From Monomorium pharaonis (Eukaryota; Arthropoda; Insecta; Hymenoptera; Formicidae): a DNA stretch of 64,000 nucleotides. The position numbers and the translations under genes are program-made. The notes below the pieces were generated by a model that saw nothing but the letters and a program-made list of their open reading frames with translations, had not been told where the DNA came from and did not search any database. The stretch is from positions 868,001 through 932,000 of the forward strand of contig NC_050470.1 in the NCBI RefSeq assembly GCF_013373865.1. Reading direction: 5' to 3'. Shown piece by piece: positions 12,415 through 26,557 of this stretch (its first letter is position 1; each line of letters begins with the position of its first letter).

Positions 12415-13494
12415 ACGTGCTTGTATTTTTTAGGATTCTATTTAATTTTTTTATTTTTAATTTACAGATGATAAATAGAAATATAACAAAAATGGATTTT
12501 AATGTTATGAAATGTTGACACTTGTTTGTAAACTATTTTATAATGTACTGCTATTGCTCAAATTATATTTATTAGTATCATATTGCGATTGTATTAAATT
12601 TTCAAGAGACATGAGATACTTAGATGGAATGAAAAAATGCTATATACAGCAATGTAAGATATGATTTAGAATAACTGTTTTGTTGTATGCGTAAGATTCT
12701 CGTGCTAAAGACTGACTTTTACATGAAGATGAAATTAGCACATTACTTAATTGTATATTATTAAATTGAACTTGTTACTTCCTTAAGTAAAATAAGGATT
12801 GCGAATCAAAATACTAACAAAGGCATAACACATATATACACAGTACAAATTTACATAATTTATTTATATCTTAAAGTCTAAACATTTCGCCGTTCATAAA
12901 GATAAAATTTAATGTTGTTTAAAAAAATATGAAAAATATATTTATTTTAAAATGAAAATTATTTATAATCTGCATAAAAAAAATAGAAAACGATTTTACT
13001 ATATGAAGTTGAGATTAATATTTTTTAAATATTGACTGTAATGAAATTCTTTATTTTAGGTGTAAGAAATATATTTTAAGAGTCATTTTACTTATTACTA
13101 ATGTCTTCAATAGTGTGAAAGAAATTATTTATTTTTTTATTAGAAGAGTGAATACAACTAGTCAGAAAAAGGATGAAGAAGAAAGTATTATCAAAACACT
13201 AAATAGACAAGGAAAAAATTGAAAAAAAATTCTGTGTGATTATCTTAGTGATTATCTTACGTTGAGTATGGCTAACTGTTGTGACATTAGCTCAAATAGT
13301 AAAATAAATGTTATTTATCTTATGTTTTATTTTTTTGTGCCTCTTAGACTTGATTATCAAACATGTTATGTCATTTCTTAATAAATATCTCTGTAAAAAA
13401 TTACAAATGTGTGCATATAATTACACGATATATTAATTCATAAAAATGAGTCATTATGCATAAATTCGGCGGAAATTGTATATTGACTGTTTAA
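12415..13494. other. AT-rich intergenic spacer
   Basis: Very AT-rich sequence between the kinase gene and the Nf1 promoter, without convincing open frames, inverted repeats or RNA signatures. Confidence 0.6.
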
Positions 13495-13700
13495 TGTACT
13501 GATTAAGAGGAAACTGGGACATCCATATTGCAATATCCCACTAACGTGTGATCGAATTTTCGTACGAGCGATTGTCCCGGGTACAAGGCCGCGTTGCACA
13601 GTTATGAATGACGTGGTTGTAAGGTGGGGTGATCGTGCACCCGCCTTGACCGAACCAGGGATGCACGAAACTATCATCCCCTGTAGTTTCTCAATAGATT
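13495..13700. ncRNA. Candidate structured RNA island (unidentified)
   Basis: A GC-rich block of about 200 bp stands alone in AT-rich DNA. It contains three strong local inverted repeats: 13516-13539 (GGGA...TCCC around the palindrome ATATTGCAATAT), 13623-13645 (GGTGGGGTG...CACCCGCC) and 13656-13683 (CAGGGATG...CATCCCCTG). The minus strand also has a 105-codon open frame at 13438-13755 with no recognisable motif. The sequence does not match the spliceosomal RNAs, 5S rRNA, 7SL or 7SK as far as I can recall them. Either strand could be the transcript. Alternatives are a promoter-associated element or a degraded repeat. Confidence 0.2.
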
Positions 13701-13989
13701 GCTTCAGGATAATTAAATATGACATTTTTGCTAACGAATGAGAAAGTTTTACCATTTAAAACAACATAATTAATATAATATAATATAATGGTACAAATTG
13801 CATTGCATAAAAAGATGAATGTTTTGATGCCAAATAAGCAAATGATAATGAAATAAGTTGCAATATAGAGCAAAACAAATTGTTGTCAAATGAATATTAT
13901 ATTGTAATTGAAAATTTTTAATCCCTCCTCTTTTTTAATTAAATATAAAGAAATAAAACGTTCTACTTTTTTACGAAGAATATGCAGAG

Positions 13990-14248
13990 ATTTTTTTGTT
14001 TGTCGCGACGCTCCTGAACACGTAGCGCGCGATTGGCTCGGCAGCGAGGCGGTCGTGTACCTTCGACCGCGCTCGATCATCTTCGCTGTCCCACCAGCAC
14101 AAGTGCCCCTCCCATCGGGGGTGATTCGTAGATCTGCGGTGATGGTCGTTCAGTCAACGTTCGTAAATGATGACGTAAGGTCGCGGCTCGTACCGAGCTG
14201 GCGATTCGTGGTACGTGGTAACGGCCTGTCAGTGAACCTCGAACGGAG
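13990..14248 (+). promoter_or_regulatory. CpG-rich promoter/5' leader region of Nf1
   Basis: Base composition changes abruptly from AT-rich to CpG-rich just upstream of the Nf1 start codon and stays GC-rich through the first coding exon into intron 1 (to about 14780). The lack of TA-containing stops makes long meaningless open frames on both strands here. This is typical of a housekeeping-type insect promoter and leader. No TATA box or initiator can be assigned with confidence. Confidence 0.4.
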
Positions 14249-17200
14249 ATGGGGACGCAAAAGCCCGGGGAGTGGGCGAATTTGGTGCTCGCGCGGTTCG
14301 AGGATCAGGTGCGCGATTGGCGATGCTACGATGTTACGATCGAGAAGCGTCGACCTTCTTGTCTCCGTTTCCTGGTCATTTCGTTTCGTGCTCGCCCTCT
14401 CTCCTCTCCTCTCAGCCCGTCTCGCTTCTCGCCACCCTCTTCCGGTGTCCGACCACCTCCTCCTCCTCCTCCTCCTTCTTCCTTCTCCTCTTTCCCTGCT
14501 CCCTTCCCCCTTAATGTCATATCCACGATGCATCTGCGGCACTCGCCCGTTTGCTCGTCGACTCCTCGTCGACGCCTTTCGTGGACGCGTCCTGGATACT
14601 AGGACACACGTCGGCCTTGTTCCCGCCGTACTCGCGCCCCGTTCTCCGGATATCGGATTTCGAATTCTCTCGGCGCTCATCGCGGTGCGCCGGGTGGTAG
14701 ATTTTTCTCGGCCAAGTACTCTGGAATCGACTACGGGGACGACGATGCGACTGACAACCGATTGCACTCACGAGTCAGCGTCGAGACTCGTCCGTGTTGA
14801 ATATGAACTTGAGAATTATCAGGGTGTACAATACTTGGAGCGAGCTGCCAAGAAACGCGTAACAATTGCGAGGACCTTGGCTTGGTTAATTCATCGTCCG
14901 ATTAGGAGCAAAGGTCTCGGTTTAGAGGTCGGCCTCGTGAATTTTTAAATACGGGCTAAATTTTTAGAACATTCTTTAAGCACCCCATTATATAGCTGCG
15001 AGAAAGGAAGATCGCATGTGCAGTTTAATTATTTGTACTTTCAACTTTAGACTTTTCGAGACTTATTTTGCTTTATATCTATTCACATGTATAAGTTGTA
15101 TTGCGTGTGACTTTTAGACGCGACAGAAATGTAATTTTGCGAGGAAATCGATTAAAGACTTAACTAAATTTTCGACAATCAAAGCTTTGGAACGTTGTTA
15201 TACGAAGGATGGCATATCAAAATTTTGCATTTTAAAACAAATGAGATTCGTTTACGTAAATTTTCCACTATCCATAGAAATCGACATGTATAGAATGCAC
15301 CAACCAAATAAATAAAAAGAAATATTATTAAAATTTACTTCAACTCCTTTAAATCTTTCAATGTGACACAATTGCGAGAGATACCGTATATATTTTTAAT
15401 AATTGAAGTATTGTATGATCAAAAGTCGTCACGATCTAACGTTTCTCAGTCGTCCGGCCGAAGGGCTCGAGCTGAACGCATAGTTTCCAACAGCTGCATG
15501 CTTGATCTTTTCCGGAAAAAATCAGGCGTCTCTAATCGCGTCAGATACGTGTGAATACATTTCGAGCGCGTATCGATAAAGTGGGGGGATCAGCCGTGTG
15601 CCCGAGAATACGATGTCGTTCCTTCCCTCCTTGATTCGTTCATTCATGAAAAGATGCATTCTTGCAAAGATGGCCCCTCCTCCCCCGGCTTCCCTCGTGC
15701 GGTTTGACCTTCGCCCCCTCTGCCTCCAGTCAACCTCGCTGCGAGAGCAGCTCAATCAAGGTGTATATACAGTAACGTATCTATTAAGGGTGCGCGGTGC
15801 ATAAATATCGATCAACTCGCGCGACCGTGCTGTGACTCGCGAGTGCTCGTATATAGCTACGCGGTTTAGCGCAAACGAGGAAATGTTCTTATTTTAATTA
15901 CAAAATCCATATTATTTACACGCGAGACATAAATTCACGTGGAAGGCGCGCTACTTACGAAACCAAACGCGAGATATTCGACGTTCTGCAAAGCTCCGGG
16001 CAAATCGAATATATTTCGGAACGAGATTCCGCGCTCGATTGTCCCCGTTACAATAATGGTGATGAAAAGGAATGGATTCTCGTACGTTTAATGTGCGAGA
16101 GTCGATGAATGGGATGTGGGTATCCATGAATGAAAGTTGCATTCCCTTTACGCACAGCTCGACCGCGCTGCCGTTGTCCGATATGTCGAACAAAAGGGGG
16201 AATAAAACCGGAATCGATTGAGTCGCACGAGCGCGCAAATTGACGTTGTCCCGATGTTCAGCCAATTTGTCGCCAGCATTACTTTGACGACTGTCTCATC
16301 TCGTCTTACTTCCCCCGATGCCTCTTTCGCCCCCCCGATAATTACCGTCCGTTACCCATACGAGAGATCCTTGACGAAAATGGATTCATCCACTAATATC
16401 TATTATTCATTCGCTGACTACTATTTGTAATTAATTTATTTTTATTACACATTGTTACGTTTTATTCGCTTTTCTCTAAGAGATCGTTCTTCTTAATGCA
16501 GCTGCCGTGTCGTTCCGGTCCCGAAAGTCCCCATTCTCACGTGAACGAAAAGACGAGTAAGAAATGCCTGATAGAGATCTCCCGGTACCGTTTTTCCTTC
16601 ATTATATCTGGCCTTACGAAGATGCTGCAGCGAGTCAACGAGCTGACCCCAAGTACGAGTAGTCAGCGACCATTCCAGCCCAAGGATCAGGACCGACAGG
16701 AGTCTGTCATCATCGTTCTAGACACGTTGGAGAAATGTCTAGCGAACACGCCGAAGGACACGACCAAATTCGAGGAGGCGATGAACGTCAAGTTGCTACT
16801 TCGGGAGATATGTCAATTTATAGGTGAGTGGGACAACAGCATGGAAAATGATCGAATTATTGGATTCGTTTCGTATTGCTGAGCAAGATGAGTCAAGTAT
16901 GATAGTTTAGTATTTGAATACTCAATGGATAATTATAATTTCTCGCACAGGCATGCCGTATGACAGTCCGCAGACGAAAATGATAAGAGATTTAGCGAGC
17001 AAAGTGCTGTTTGCTTTAAGCTTAAATTTCTTCAACGCGGTTTTTAATCGGATATCGGCCAGACTTCAGGAACTGTCCAACAGCGGAGACGAGAATCCAG
17101 ACTGCAGCGACATCGAGCTGATGCAGTATATCAATGCCGATGTCCACAGATTGACCAGGCTTTTAAACGGTAGGCGATGAGACTACTATTGACCGTGGCG

Positions 17201-19778
17201 CGAAGCGCATAAAGCTTAGAAGATTTAATTGCATTATACATTCATGCTCGCTGCAGAAATTATACAGAAAGTCCGGCAACTGATCGGCAAGAAGTCGGCA
17301 TATCTCGTGCTCATGAATCCCCTGGAGAAAGCGATCTGGAACTGGATGGACACGTATCCACAGGAGTTTGCTGAGATGCAGAAACAGCCTAACGAGAATC
17401 TCAGTAAGGCGTGCGAGGAATTGTTCGATATTCTCGACACTTTCGTCGTTGAGAAGAAGAGTCGCGCGGCCTCTGTTTGGCCGTTACAGATGATGCTGCT
17501 GATACTCTCGCCCAAGGTCCTGGAAATCGTAAACGCTGACTCTGGGCCACCCGATTCGCCACGATATTCGAGAAAAAAGCAATTCATTGACAGCGTGAAG
17601 CGCAGCCTGAGAACACACAGCAGCTCCTCTAGTCGCCAACTGTCCGAGGCTGCAGCTGTCACGTGTGTTAATCTTACCAAAGCGGCTACGTATGTCAACA
17701 AGGCCGAATCTAGCAACAACGTCGTCCTAACCTTAGTGCAGCAGCTGATGGATGATCTGATGAGTCTTCTCTTCAATCCCTCAAAACCATTTTCACGCGG
17801 ACAGAATTATAGCGCACAAGACATCGATCTGATGATTGATTCCTTTGTCAGCTCTTTCCGTATTAATCCACATAACAACGAAGTTTTTAAGTTTTGTTTG
17901 AATGTCAACTACCCATCAACGTACCAGTTTGTCCTAGTCAGCTCATTATACAAGCAAGTGCCGAAATTATTTTCTTCTTGTAGCGATCACACGAGGATTT
18001 TGCGAATTGCTGGCGAGTCTGACCAGTTTCAATGTCATATTTCAGAATCTTTACGCAACCGAGATTACCATGGTGGCCGGAAATTAGTCTTGTGTATTCG
18101 TATGGCACAGAACTCAGGAATATGTTTACCGATACTCTGAACAAGGTGACACAGAACTGCATGTGGAATACGCCGTTGCGCATGATTCACAATTTTGCTC
18201 TCAAGCCTAAAGAAGAGATGATAAATTCAAAAAATCTGTTATTGGTGATGGTGCGACTCATTCACGTGGATCCTATGTTAATGTTACACGTATGTTTTTT
18301 TATGAATACATATAGGATAATGATAAGCATTAACAGTAAGATGTCAAGGAAAATAAATTATTTACACATTTAACTTAAGTTAAACACATGTATATACATG
18401 TATATACACATCTATGTGTATATACAGTCAAGATAAAATACATATAGATTAATTATGGCTAAAATGTTCAAGGTCCTATATTAGTTTAACATTTTATAGA
18501 GCTACGGCACAGCTGGCCACGAAATACAAAGGTCCACTTTAGAGTTGATTAATGGACTTGTCTCGTTAGTCCATCAACCTACGATGCCGGACATCGCCCA
18601 TGAAGCGATGGAGGCATTGCTAGTGCTACATCATCCAGACAAAGTTAAAGCGTGGAATCCAGAAGCGCCGCTCGATACTTTTTGGGACGCTAGCTCACAA
18701 GTCGTATTCTCAATTTCCCAGAAACTAATTCAACATCAAATTATCAATTACACGACTATACTCAAATGGCTTCGCGAAATACTCAGTTGCAGGAATGCCT
18801 TCCTTTCTCAGTATAAAGATTACGCGAATGTAAACAGCCATATAGCGATCAGTAAACAAGCACATATTAAACTTGAGGTACAGACTTATCAGATCACAAA
18901 TTTAGTTTACAATTGGTTACAATTAATTGGATTAATTTAATCGGGACTTAATATGTTCAGGTCGTGTGCTTGATATATTTATGGAGTATAGATATGGAGG
19001 CTGTTTTAGTATCCATGTCATGTTTTGCATTATTATGTGAAGAAGCAGAAATTCTTTGTGGCAGCGACGAAGTAGCGGTGACTTGTCTTCTTCCAAATTA
19101 TCACTTGTATTTAGAATTGGCGCAAGCTTCGACTGTATTAATTTCTGGTGAGTTTTATTTCTTTAATAAAATTTTTTATGAGAACATTCAGAGTAAATAG
19201 AGAAAGGGATGTTCTCCCGGATTCAAAGATACATTTGTGAAAGAGATACCTTTGAATTTATTTCTTTTATTTTAATTAATAAAACTTATTCGTCTGTAGT
19301 AGAGTATTAAAGATCTTGTTATCGTAATAGCCCACGAGGAGACTAGGCTATGCTATCAGGAATATAATCATGGTGAGTCTTTGTCTTCAGTTTTATTCAT
19401 ATTATTTTATATTTATATTGATATATTGTTTATTTAATCAATTGATTAAATAACGAAATTGTTGCAGTAGTTTAACATTTTTTTTTATTTTAGGGCGTGC
19501 TACATTACAAAAGAAAATATTATCTTTGTTGAGAAAGATAGAACATTGCGTGAACGGTATACAACCAGTATGTATTAAACATATTTATTTTTTGTATTTA
19601 TATCTAATATAAACTCATCGTGTATAAAGTACAATGTAATGTTAATTGATATTTAATTCAAACATAAAATCAAAAACATCAAAAAGTTTTTTAAACATCA
19701 GAATTTTACACACACACGCGCGCGCGCGCGCGTGTAAAATTTGACGTTTAAAAAACTTGTGTATATATATGTATGTAC

Positions 19779-19828
<50 letters not shown>

Positions 19829-22800
19829 TTATATATATTCATATTTTTAGGCTTGGGAAGAAACCTTTAGAAATTGGGAAGCAACTTCGCGGCAGTTATC
19901 GAGTTATCCTAAAAGCAAGACCGAAGATGTGCAGGTAGAGCCGTTTTGTCGCGGCAATGTAAAACGGAGAGCTGCGCATCAGAATTCAGAACATGAAGTG
20001 GAAGAGCAAATTAACGAGTGGGCCAACATGACAGGATTTCTCTGCGCTCTTGGCGGAGTATGCTTACAACGTCGTTCACCTAATAGACCATATGGCGTGT
20101 TTTCTTTCAATCCCGATAAGAAAGGCTTGCCAAAACAGCAGGACTCTGTCTCAAGTTTAATAAATTGCAATCAAGAAACGCAATATTGCCCAGTGACACA
20201 ATTCGTATACAATTTATTACGGTTATTAATCTGTAATAATGAGAAACTTGGCAATCAAATACAGAAACATGTAAAAGAGTTAGTTGCACATGAGATGAGT
20301 CCTGCCCTATATCCATTATTGTTCGATCAGATAAAAAATTTCGTCGAGAAATTTTTCGATCCACGTAGTGGACACGTAGTAGTATCGGATTTAAATACGC
20401 AGTTTATTGAACATACCATATTTATAATGAAAAACATTCTGGACTCAAAGACGGATCAACCGGAATATCTCGGAGTGACCAGCATCGAAGGCATGATGTT
20501 GGCGATTGTTAGATATGTCAGGCATTTAGACATGACTGTGCATTCGATTTGTATTAAAACTAAATTATGCCAGCTGGTTGAAGCTATGATGAAAAGACGA
20601 GACGATTTAGCATTTAGACAAGAATTAAAATTTCGCAACAAACTAGTTGAATATTTGACCGAGTGGGTAATGTGCACGCATCCTTTTTCTTCAACAATTG
20701 TTAATGATCTCACAGCTTACACCAGGTGAAATATTTTATTCCACTTTATACAAACTTCTATGTTGAAGATTAAGAATTATGATTATCAAATATGTCTAAC
20801 TTTTTATAGAGATTTAGATCAAGCTTGCATGGAAGCTGTAGGAGCATTATTGCGCGGTCTTCCTCTTCAACCTGAAGATTCTGACCGTGTTGATTTGATG
20901 GAAGCAAAGTCTGAACTTTTTTCGAAATATTTCACGCTCTTTATGAATTTAATAAATTACTGCAACAATCATCATACCGAACAATCGTCATCATCGGAGG
21001 ATAAGGATGTTGTGTCTCGACAATCGCCTACTTTAACGACCAGCAAGTTAGCTACTTTGCGCAACACCACTATTCAAGCTATGAGTAATCTTCTCAGCGC
21101 GAATATAGACAGTGGCCTTCAGCACTCGATACGTACGCAATAATCAATTAATATGGTTTGAAAGTTTTTTAAATGGATTACATTTTAAAAACATTTCTTT
21201 TAATTTTATTCACTATTTTATTTTGTTCTTCAATTATCCATAACTAGTGGTTCCATTACTAAATATTTAACTTTTTTCTTAGATTTGGGTTACAACGCAG
21301 ATCTTCAGACACGAGCCGCATTTATGGAAGTGTTGACTAAAATTCTTCAGCAAGGAACGGAGTTTGATACTCTTGCCGAGACTGTCCTGGCGGACAGATA
21401 CGAACAATTAGTTGAACTTGTTACAATGATCAGTGATAAAGGCGAATTGCCTATCGCCATGGCATTGGCTAATGTAGTAACGACGAATCAAATGGATGAA
21501 CTAACGCGTGTCTTTGTGACGCTGTTCGACGCGAGGCATTTGTTATGGAATCTGTTATGGAACATGCTTTACCGAGAGGTCGAGCTAACCGATTGTATAC
21601 AGACTCTTTTTCGCGGCAATACTCTGGGAAGTAAGATCATGTCTTTCTGCTTTAAAATTTATGGTACTAGCTACTTGCAAGGCTTGCTCGAGCCACTCAT
21701 CAAACCCTTACTGGACGAGTCAACAATTAGTTTCGAAGTAGATAGCGCAAGGATTGACCCTAATGAAAATATTGAACAAAACGGCGAAAACTTAATCATG
21801 TTGACACAAAAAGTGTTCAATGCTATCGTATCATCGGCAGATAAGTGAGTCAACATTTATTATAACTTGCGAATAAAGTTATACAATGCTCAAATTCAAA
21901 TTTTTTTTAGGTTTCCTCCACAACTACGCTCGATGTGTCACTGCCTGTTTCAAGTATTGTGCAAAAGATTTCCGCAATCTCCGCAGAGTAACATTGTGGC
22001 CGTAGGGACAGTGATATTTCTACGTTTCATTAATCCTGCTATTGTTTCACCTCAAGAGATGAGTATCGTAAATAAACCGGTACCATATGAAGTCAAACGA
22101 GGCCTCATGCTTATGTCAAAGATATTACAGAATATTGCCAATCATGTAGAATTCAGCAAGGAGCAGCATATGTTGCCTTTCAACGATTTTTTAAGAACGC
22201 ACTTTGAGATTGGTCGACGGTTTATCATACAGATAGCATCGGATTGCGAAACGCTTGATGAAACCAGCCATCCTATGTCATTCGTTTCGGACGCCAATGT
22301 CTTGGCGTTGCATAGGTTGTTGTGGAACCATCAAGAAAAAATCGGAGATTATCTTAGTAGTAGTAGAGACCACAAAGCTGTCGGAAGGAGACCATTTGAC
22401 AAAATGGCTACATTATTAGCGTATCTTGGTCCACCCGAGCATAAACCGATGGATTCCCAGTGAGTTCTTGAGTTTTATTAACACTTTGATTACGTTATTA
22501 TCGCAGTTCCACTGCTAGCTAATACGCAAATCACGAATTGATTCTACATTTGAATTTCAGCTCGCTTTTTTCAACTACTTACGTTCGCATGTCGCGATGG
22601 GCGAACAAAGACATGTCGTCAACTAATTTTGAAGAGATCATGATGAAGCATAATATGCACGAAAGAGAAGAATTTAAAAGCATTCAGAATATGAATATTT
22701 TTTATCAAGCAGGCACCAGCAAGCTAGGCTATCCAGTATTTTACTACATTTCACGACGGTTCAAGTATGCACAAATCATTACAAGATATAAAATAAGAGT

Positions 22801-25800
22801 AAAAATGTAAAGCAAAGAGTTTACCATTTAAATTTCGATTTTCAGACTTGGTGAAACGAACGGCGACCTACTCATATATCATGTTATTCTAACTTTAAAA
22901 CCCTTCTATCACTCTTCATATGACGTAGTCGTCGATCTCACTCATACATGTTCAGATAATCGATTTAGGACAGAATTTTTGCAAAAGTGGTTTTATGTTT
23001 TACCTGAGGCAGCCTATGAAAATCTTCACGCAGTATATATTTACAATTGTAACAACTGGGTACGCGAGTACACAAAGTATCACGATAGTATTTTAGCACC
23101 ATTGAAAGGTAATCGAAAAATTGTTTTCATTGATGGCCAAGGAAAATTAAACGATGTGATCGATGTGGAACAACAAAAGTTACCCGGTGCGACATTATCC
23201 CTGGATGAAGACTTGAAAGTCTTTACTGGAGTTTTGAAATTATCTCATAAAGAAATGCGAGTATCAATAAAGATCGGACCAACGACACTGCAGATAACGC
23301 ATACGGATAGATCTAAAGTATTATCGCAATCTGTTCTCTTAAATGATGTCTATTATGCATCTGAGATAGAAGAAGTTTGTCTGGTTGACGATAATTCATT
23401 CGTGTTGACCATTTCCAACGAAGCGGGACCTCTGACTTTCGCCCACAGCGATTGCGACAGCATCGTGCAAAATATAATTCACATTAGAAATCGTTGGGTA
23501 CTATCGCAGCCGGACTCTATGTCCATTCACGCGAAAATTAGACCTAAAGACGTGCCCGGTACCTTATTGAATATGGCCTTATTGAATCTCGGCAGTCCCG
23601 ATCCCAATCTTCGGACTGCCGCTTACAATCACCTATGCGCGCTCACGGCGACGTTTGGCCTGAAAATAGAGGATCAATTATTGGAGACGTCTGGTATCTG
23701 TATACCATCGAATAACACCATATTCATTAAGCATTTAAGTGAAACTTTGGCAGCGAATGATCCGCATCTTACTCTCGAGTTTCTTAAAGAATGCATACAA
23801 GGCTTCAAGGCATCGACTATTGAGCTAAAACATTTATGTCTTGAATACATGACGCCATGGCTCAGCAATCTCGTGCGATTTTATAAACCCCATGACGAAG
23901 GTGGTAAGCGGCAGAAACAAGTCACAGCGATCCTGGAAGATTTGACTTCGTTGACTATCAATGAGATCGAAATGTATCCGAGTATACAAGCTAAGATCTG
24001 GAGCACAATTGGCATGCTGCCGGAATTGATAGACGTTGTTTTAGATATTTTTATTCAGCGTAGCTCGCATCATGGCTTAGGATCGGTGGCTGAGATCATG
24101 GCGGATACCGCGGTCGCTTTGGCGTCCGGTAACGTGCAATTGGTCGCCAAGAAATTAATCAACAAAGTATGTCGCTCAGTGGAAAAGACATGTACGTCGC
24201 CGACGTCACAGTTAGAGCTACATGTAATGTGGAGTGACATAGCGATCCTGGTGAGATATCTTCTGATGTTATCCTTTAATAATTGCTTGGATGTAGGAAA
24301 ACATTTGCCGTACATCTTTCACACGGTGACATTGCTTGTGTGTACCGGCAATTTGACTATGCGAGCTTCCATCCATGGTTTGGTGATCAACAGTATTCAT
24401 TCATTGTGCACATGCAGCTCGCCTTCGTTTTCCGAAGATACACATAGGATATTACGTATGAGCTTAGATGAGTTCTCATTGCCGAAATTTTATTTGTTAT
24501 TCGGCATCAACAAGGTGAAATCCGCCGCTGATACGGCTTTCTACAAACACTCGAAAGCCGGCTGTAAACACGCGAATGAAAAATGGCTTAATAGCGAGAG
24601 AAGCGCGTACGGGACGCAGGACAAGGAGAGATTTTATTTAACCAGTTTAGAAATTATAACTGACGCTCTTCTGGAGATTATGGAAGCTTGCATGCGGGAT
24701 ATTCTGAAGTGTGATTGGTTAAAAACTTGGACCTCATTAGCGAAGAACTTTGCTTTCTGTTTGAATCCAGCTTTGCAGCCGAGGGCGCTCATTGTCTTCG
24801 GTTGTATCAGTAAAAGTATAACAGATCAAGATATGAGGCAACTACTGACGATTCTGATGAAGGCACTCGAAAGTTTTAACGATATTAATCTTATAGAAGC
24901 TATTGTTATGTGCTTGACACGACTGCAGCCTCTTCTAAGACCTGTAAGTTTTGTTTAGAAATTTAGGAATTGTCATTAATTTTAACATTTAATACCAAGT
25001 CTGTTTTATTATTTTTTGTTAAGGAATCGCCAATACATAGGTATTTATTCTGGGTTGCCACATCGGTTCTCGAGTTAGACGAAGCTTCATTATATGCATC
25101 CGGCCTAGCTCTTCTAGAGCAGAACTTGCACACACTTGACTCGCAGGGCACTTTCGACGAAAAGGTTTGTACTCTTTAATTTTTCTTTAGGTTCAATCAT
25201 TAATTTCCTTATATATCATAACATGCAGAATAGTAGAAAATAAATCATTGTATTACTATTCTTTCCAGACTTTAGAATACGTAATGATGTCAACGCGTGA
25301 ACCTTTGGAATGTCAGTTTAAACAATTAGATCATACCGTGGGTTTATCTTTCAAGTCTAATTTTCATTTCGCGTTGGTTGGTCATCTCTTGAAAGGCTAC
25401 AGACATCCTACGCCAACTACAATTACTAGGACGGTTAGAGTGTTGACTATGTTGCTGGCAATCGTGGCTAAACCCTCTAAAAGGGACAAATTCGAAGTAA
25501 CACCTGAGAGTGTGCCTTATTTGACCTGTATGTTGATTGATTTGAGATACAATAAGATCAGTATTTATTCAGATTTTTAAAAAATCTATACGAATGTTAT
25601 TCCGCAGCATTGGTGTCTGTATCAGAAGAAGTTCGTAGCAGGTGCCATATTCGACATTCGCTTGACAAAAATTTGCATGATTCATCAAGCAGTTCGGATG
25701 TTCTTGATACTTTACCATCGCGCAACACGGTGACTATCTTTTTTGTATATATTTTATATATACAATTTGTTATATATACATTTTGTATATATTTTATATT

Positions 25801-25841
<41 letters not shown>

Positions 25842-26491
25842 GCATAGCGTACATATAACATAATATATATAACATTAATAAGTTTATCGTGTACATTAAT
25901 TAGGATATGCCTTCTAATCCTACGAGTAGACGACAGAAGACTTGGGATTTATTGGATCAATCGGCACTTATTCAAGCAAAACAACAAAAACAATCTGCGC
26001 AGGTATAAAATTACGAGGATACGCATATGTTGTTCAGGAATTTACGAGCTACTGCAATGATAACGGCGCGTAGTTAATTTACTCGTTTGAAATATCGTAG
26101 GAAAACCAACCCGAAATAATTTTTTACATTATTATTTATGTAGAGTATATCGAAATGTATCACCATTTTCGCACATACAATTACTTATTTAACAAGTTAA
26201 AAAGGAATCATACTCGAGCATATGGAGAGCATGTAGTTAATACTTTAAAATAATGCACTGCATGATCCTAAAAGAATCGATGCTCGCACGAAGTAAAATT
26301 ACTTAAAGCTTATTCAGAAAAATATAAATTATCCTTCTTATGAAATTTTTATATACGTAATTTGCGCGGTAAATTATATTGTTTTTATTACTATCGCTTC
26401 GCTCTTATCTTATTCTACGGATTGTTTGATAACATTTTTTATTTTTATCAAAGAATATTGTACCTGTTCAAGTCCACCTATTATTTGAGAA

Positions 26492-26557
<66 letters not shown>

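Noticed and set aside
13908..14948. 346-codon plus-strand frame and 205-codon minus-strand frame over the Nf1 start
   Set aside because: CpG-rich, stop-poor promoter DNA. The real coding sequence here is the 20-codon Nf1 exon 1 in another frame, and the long frames have arginine/serine-rich meaningless composition.
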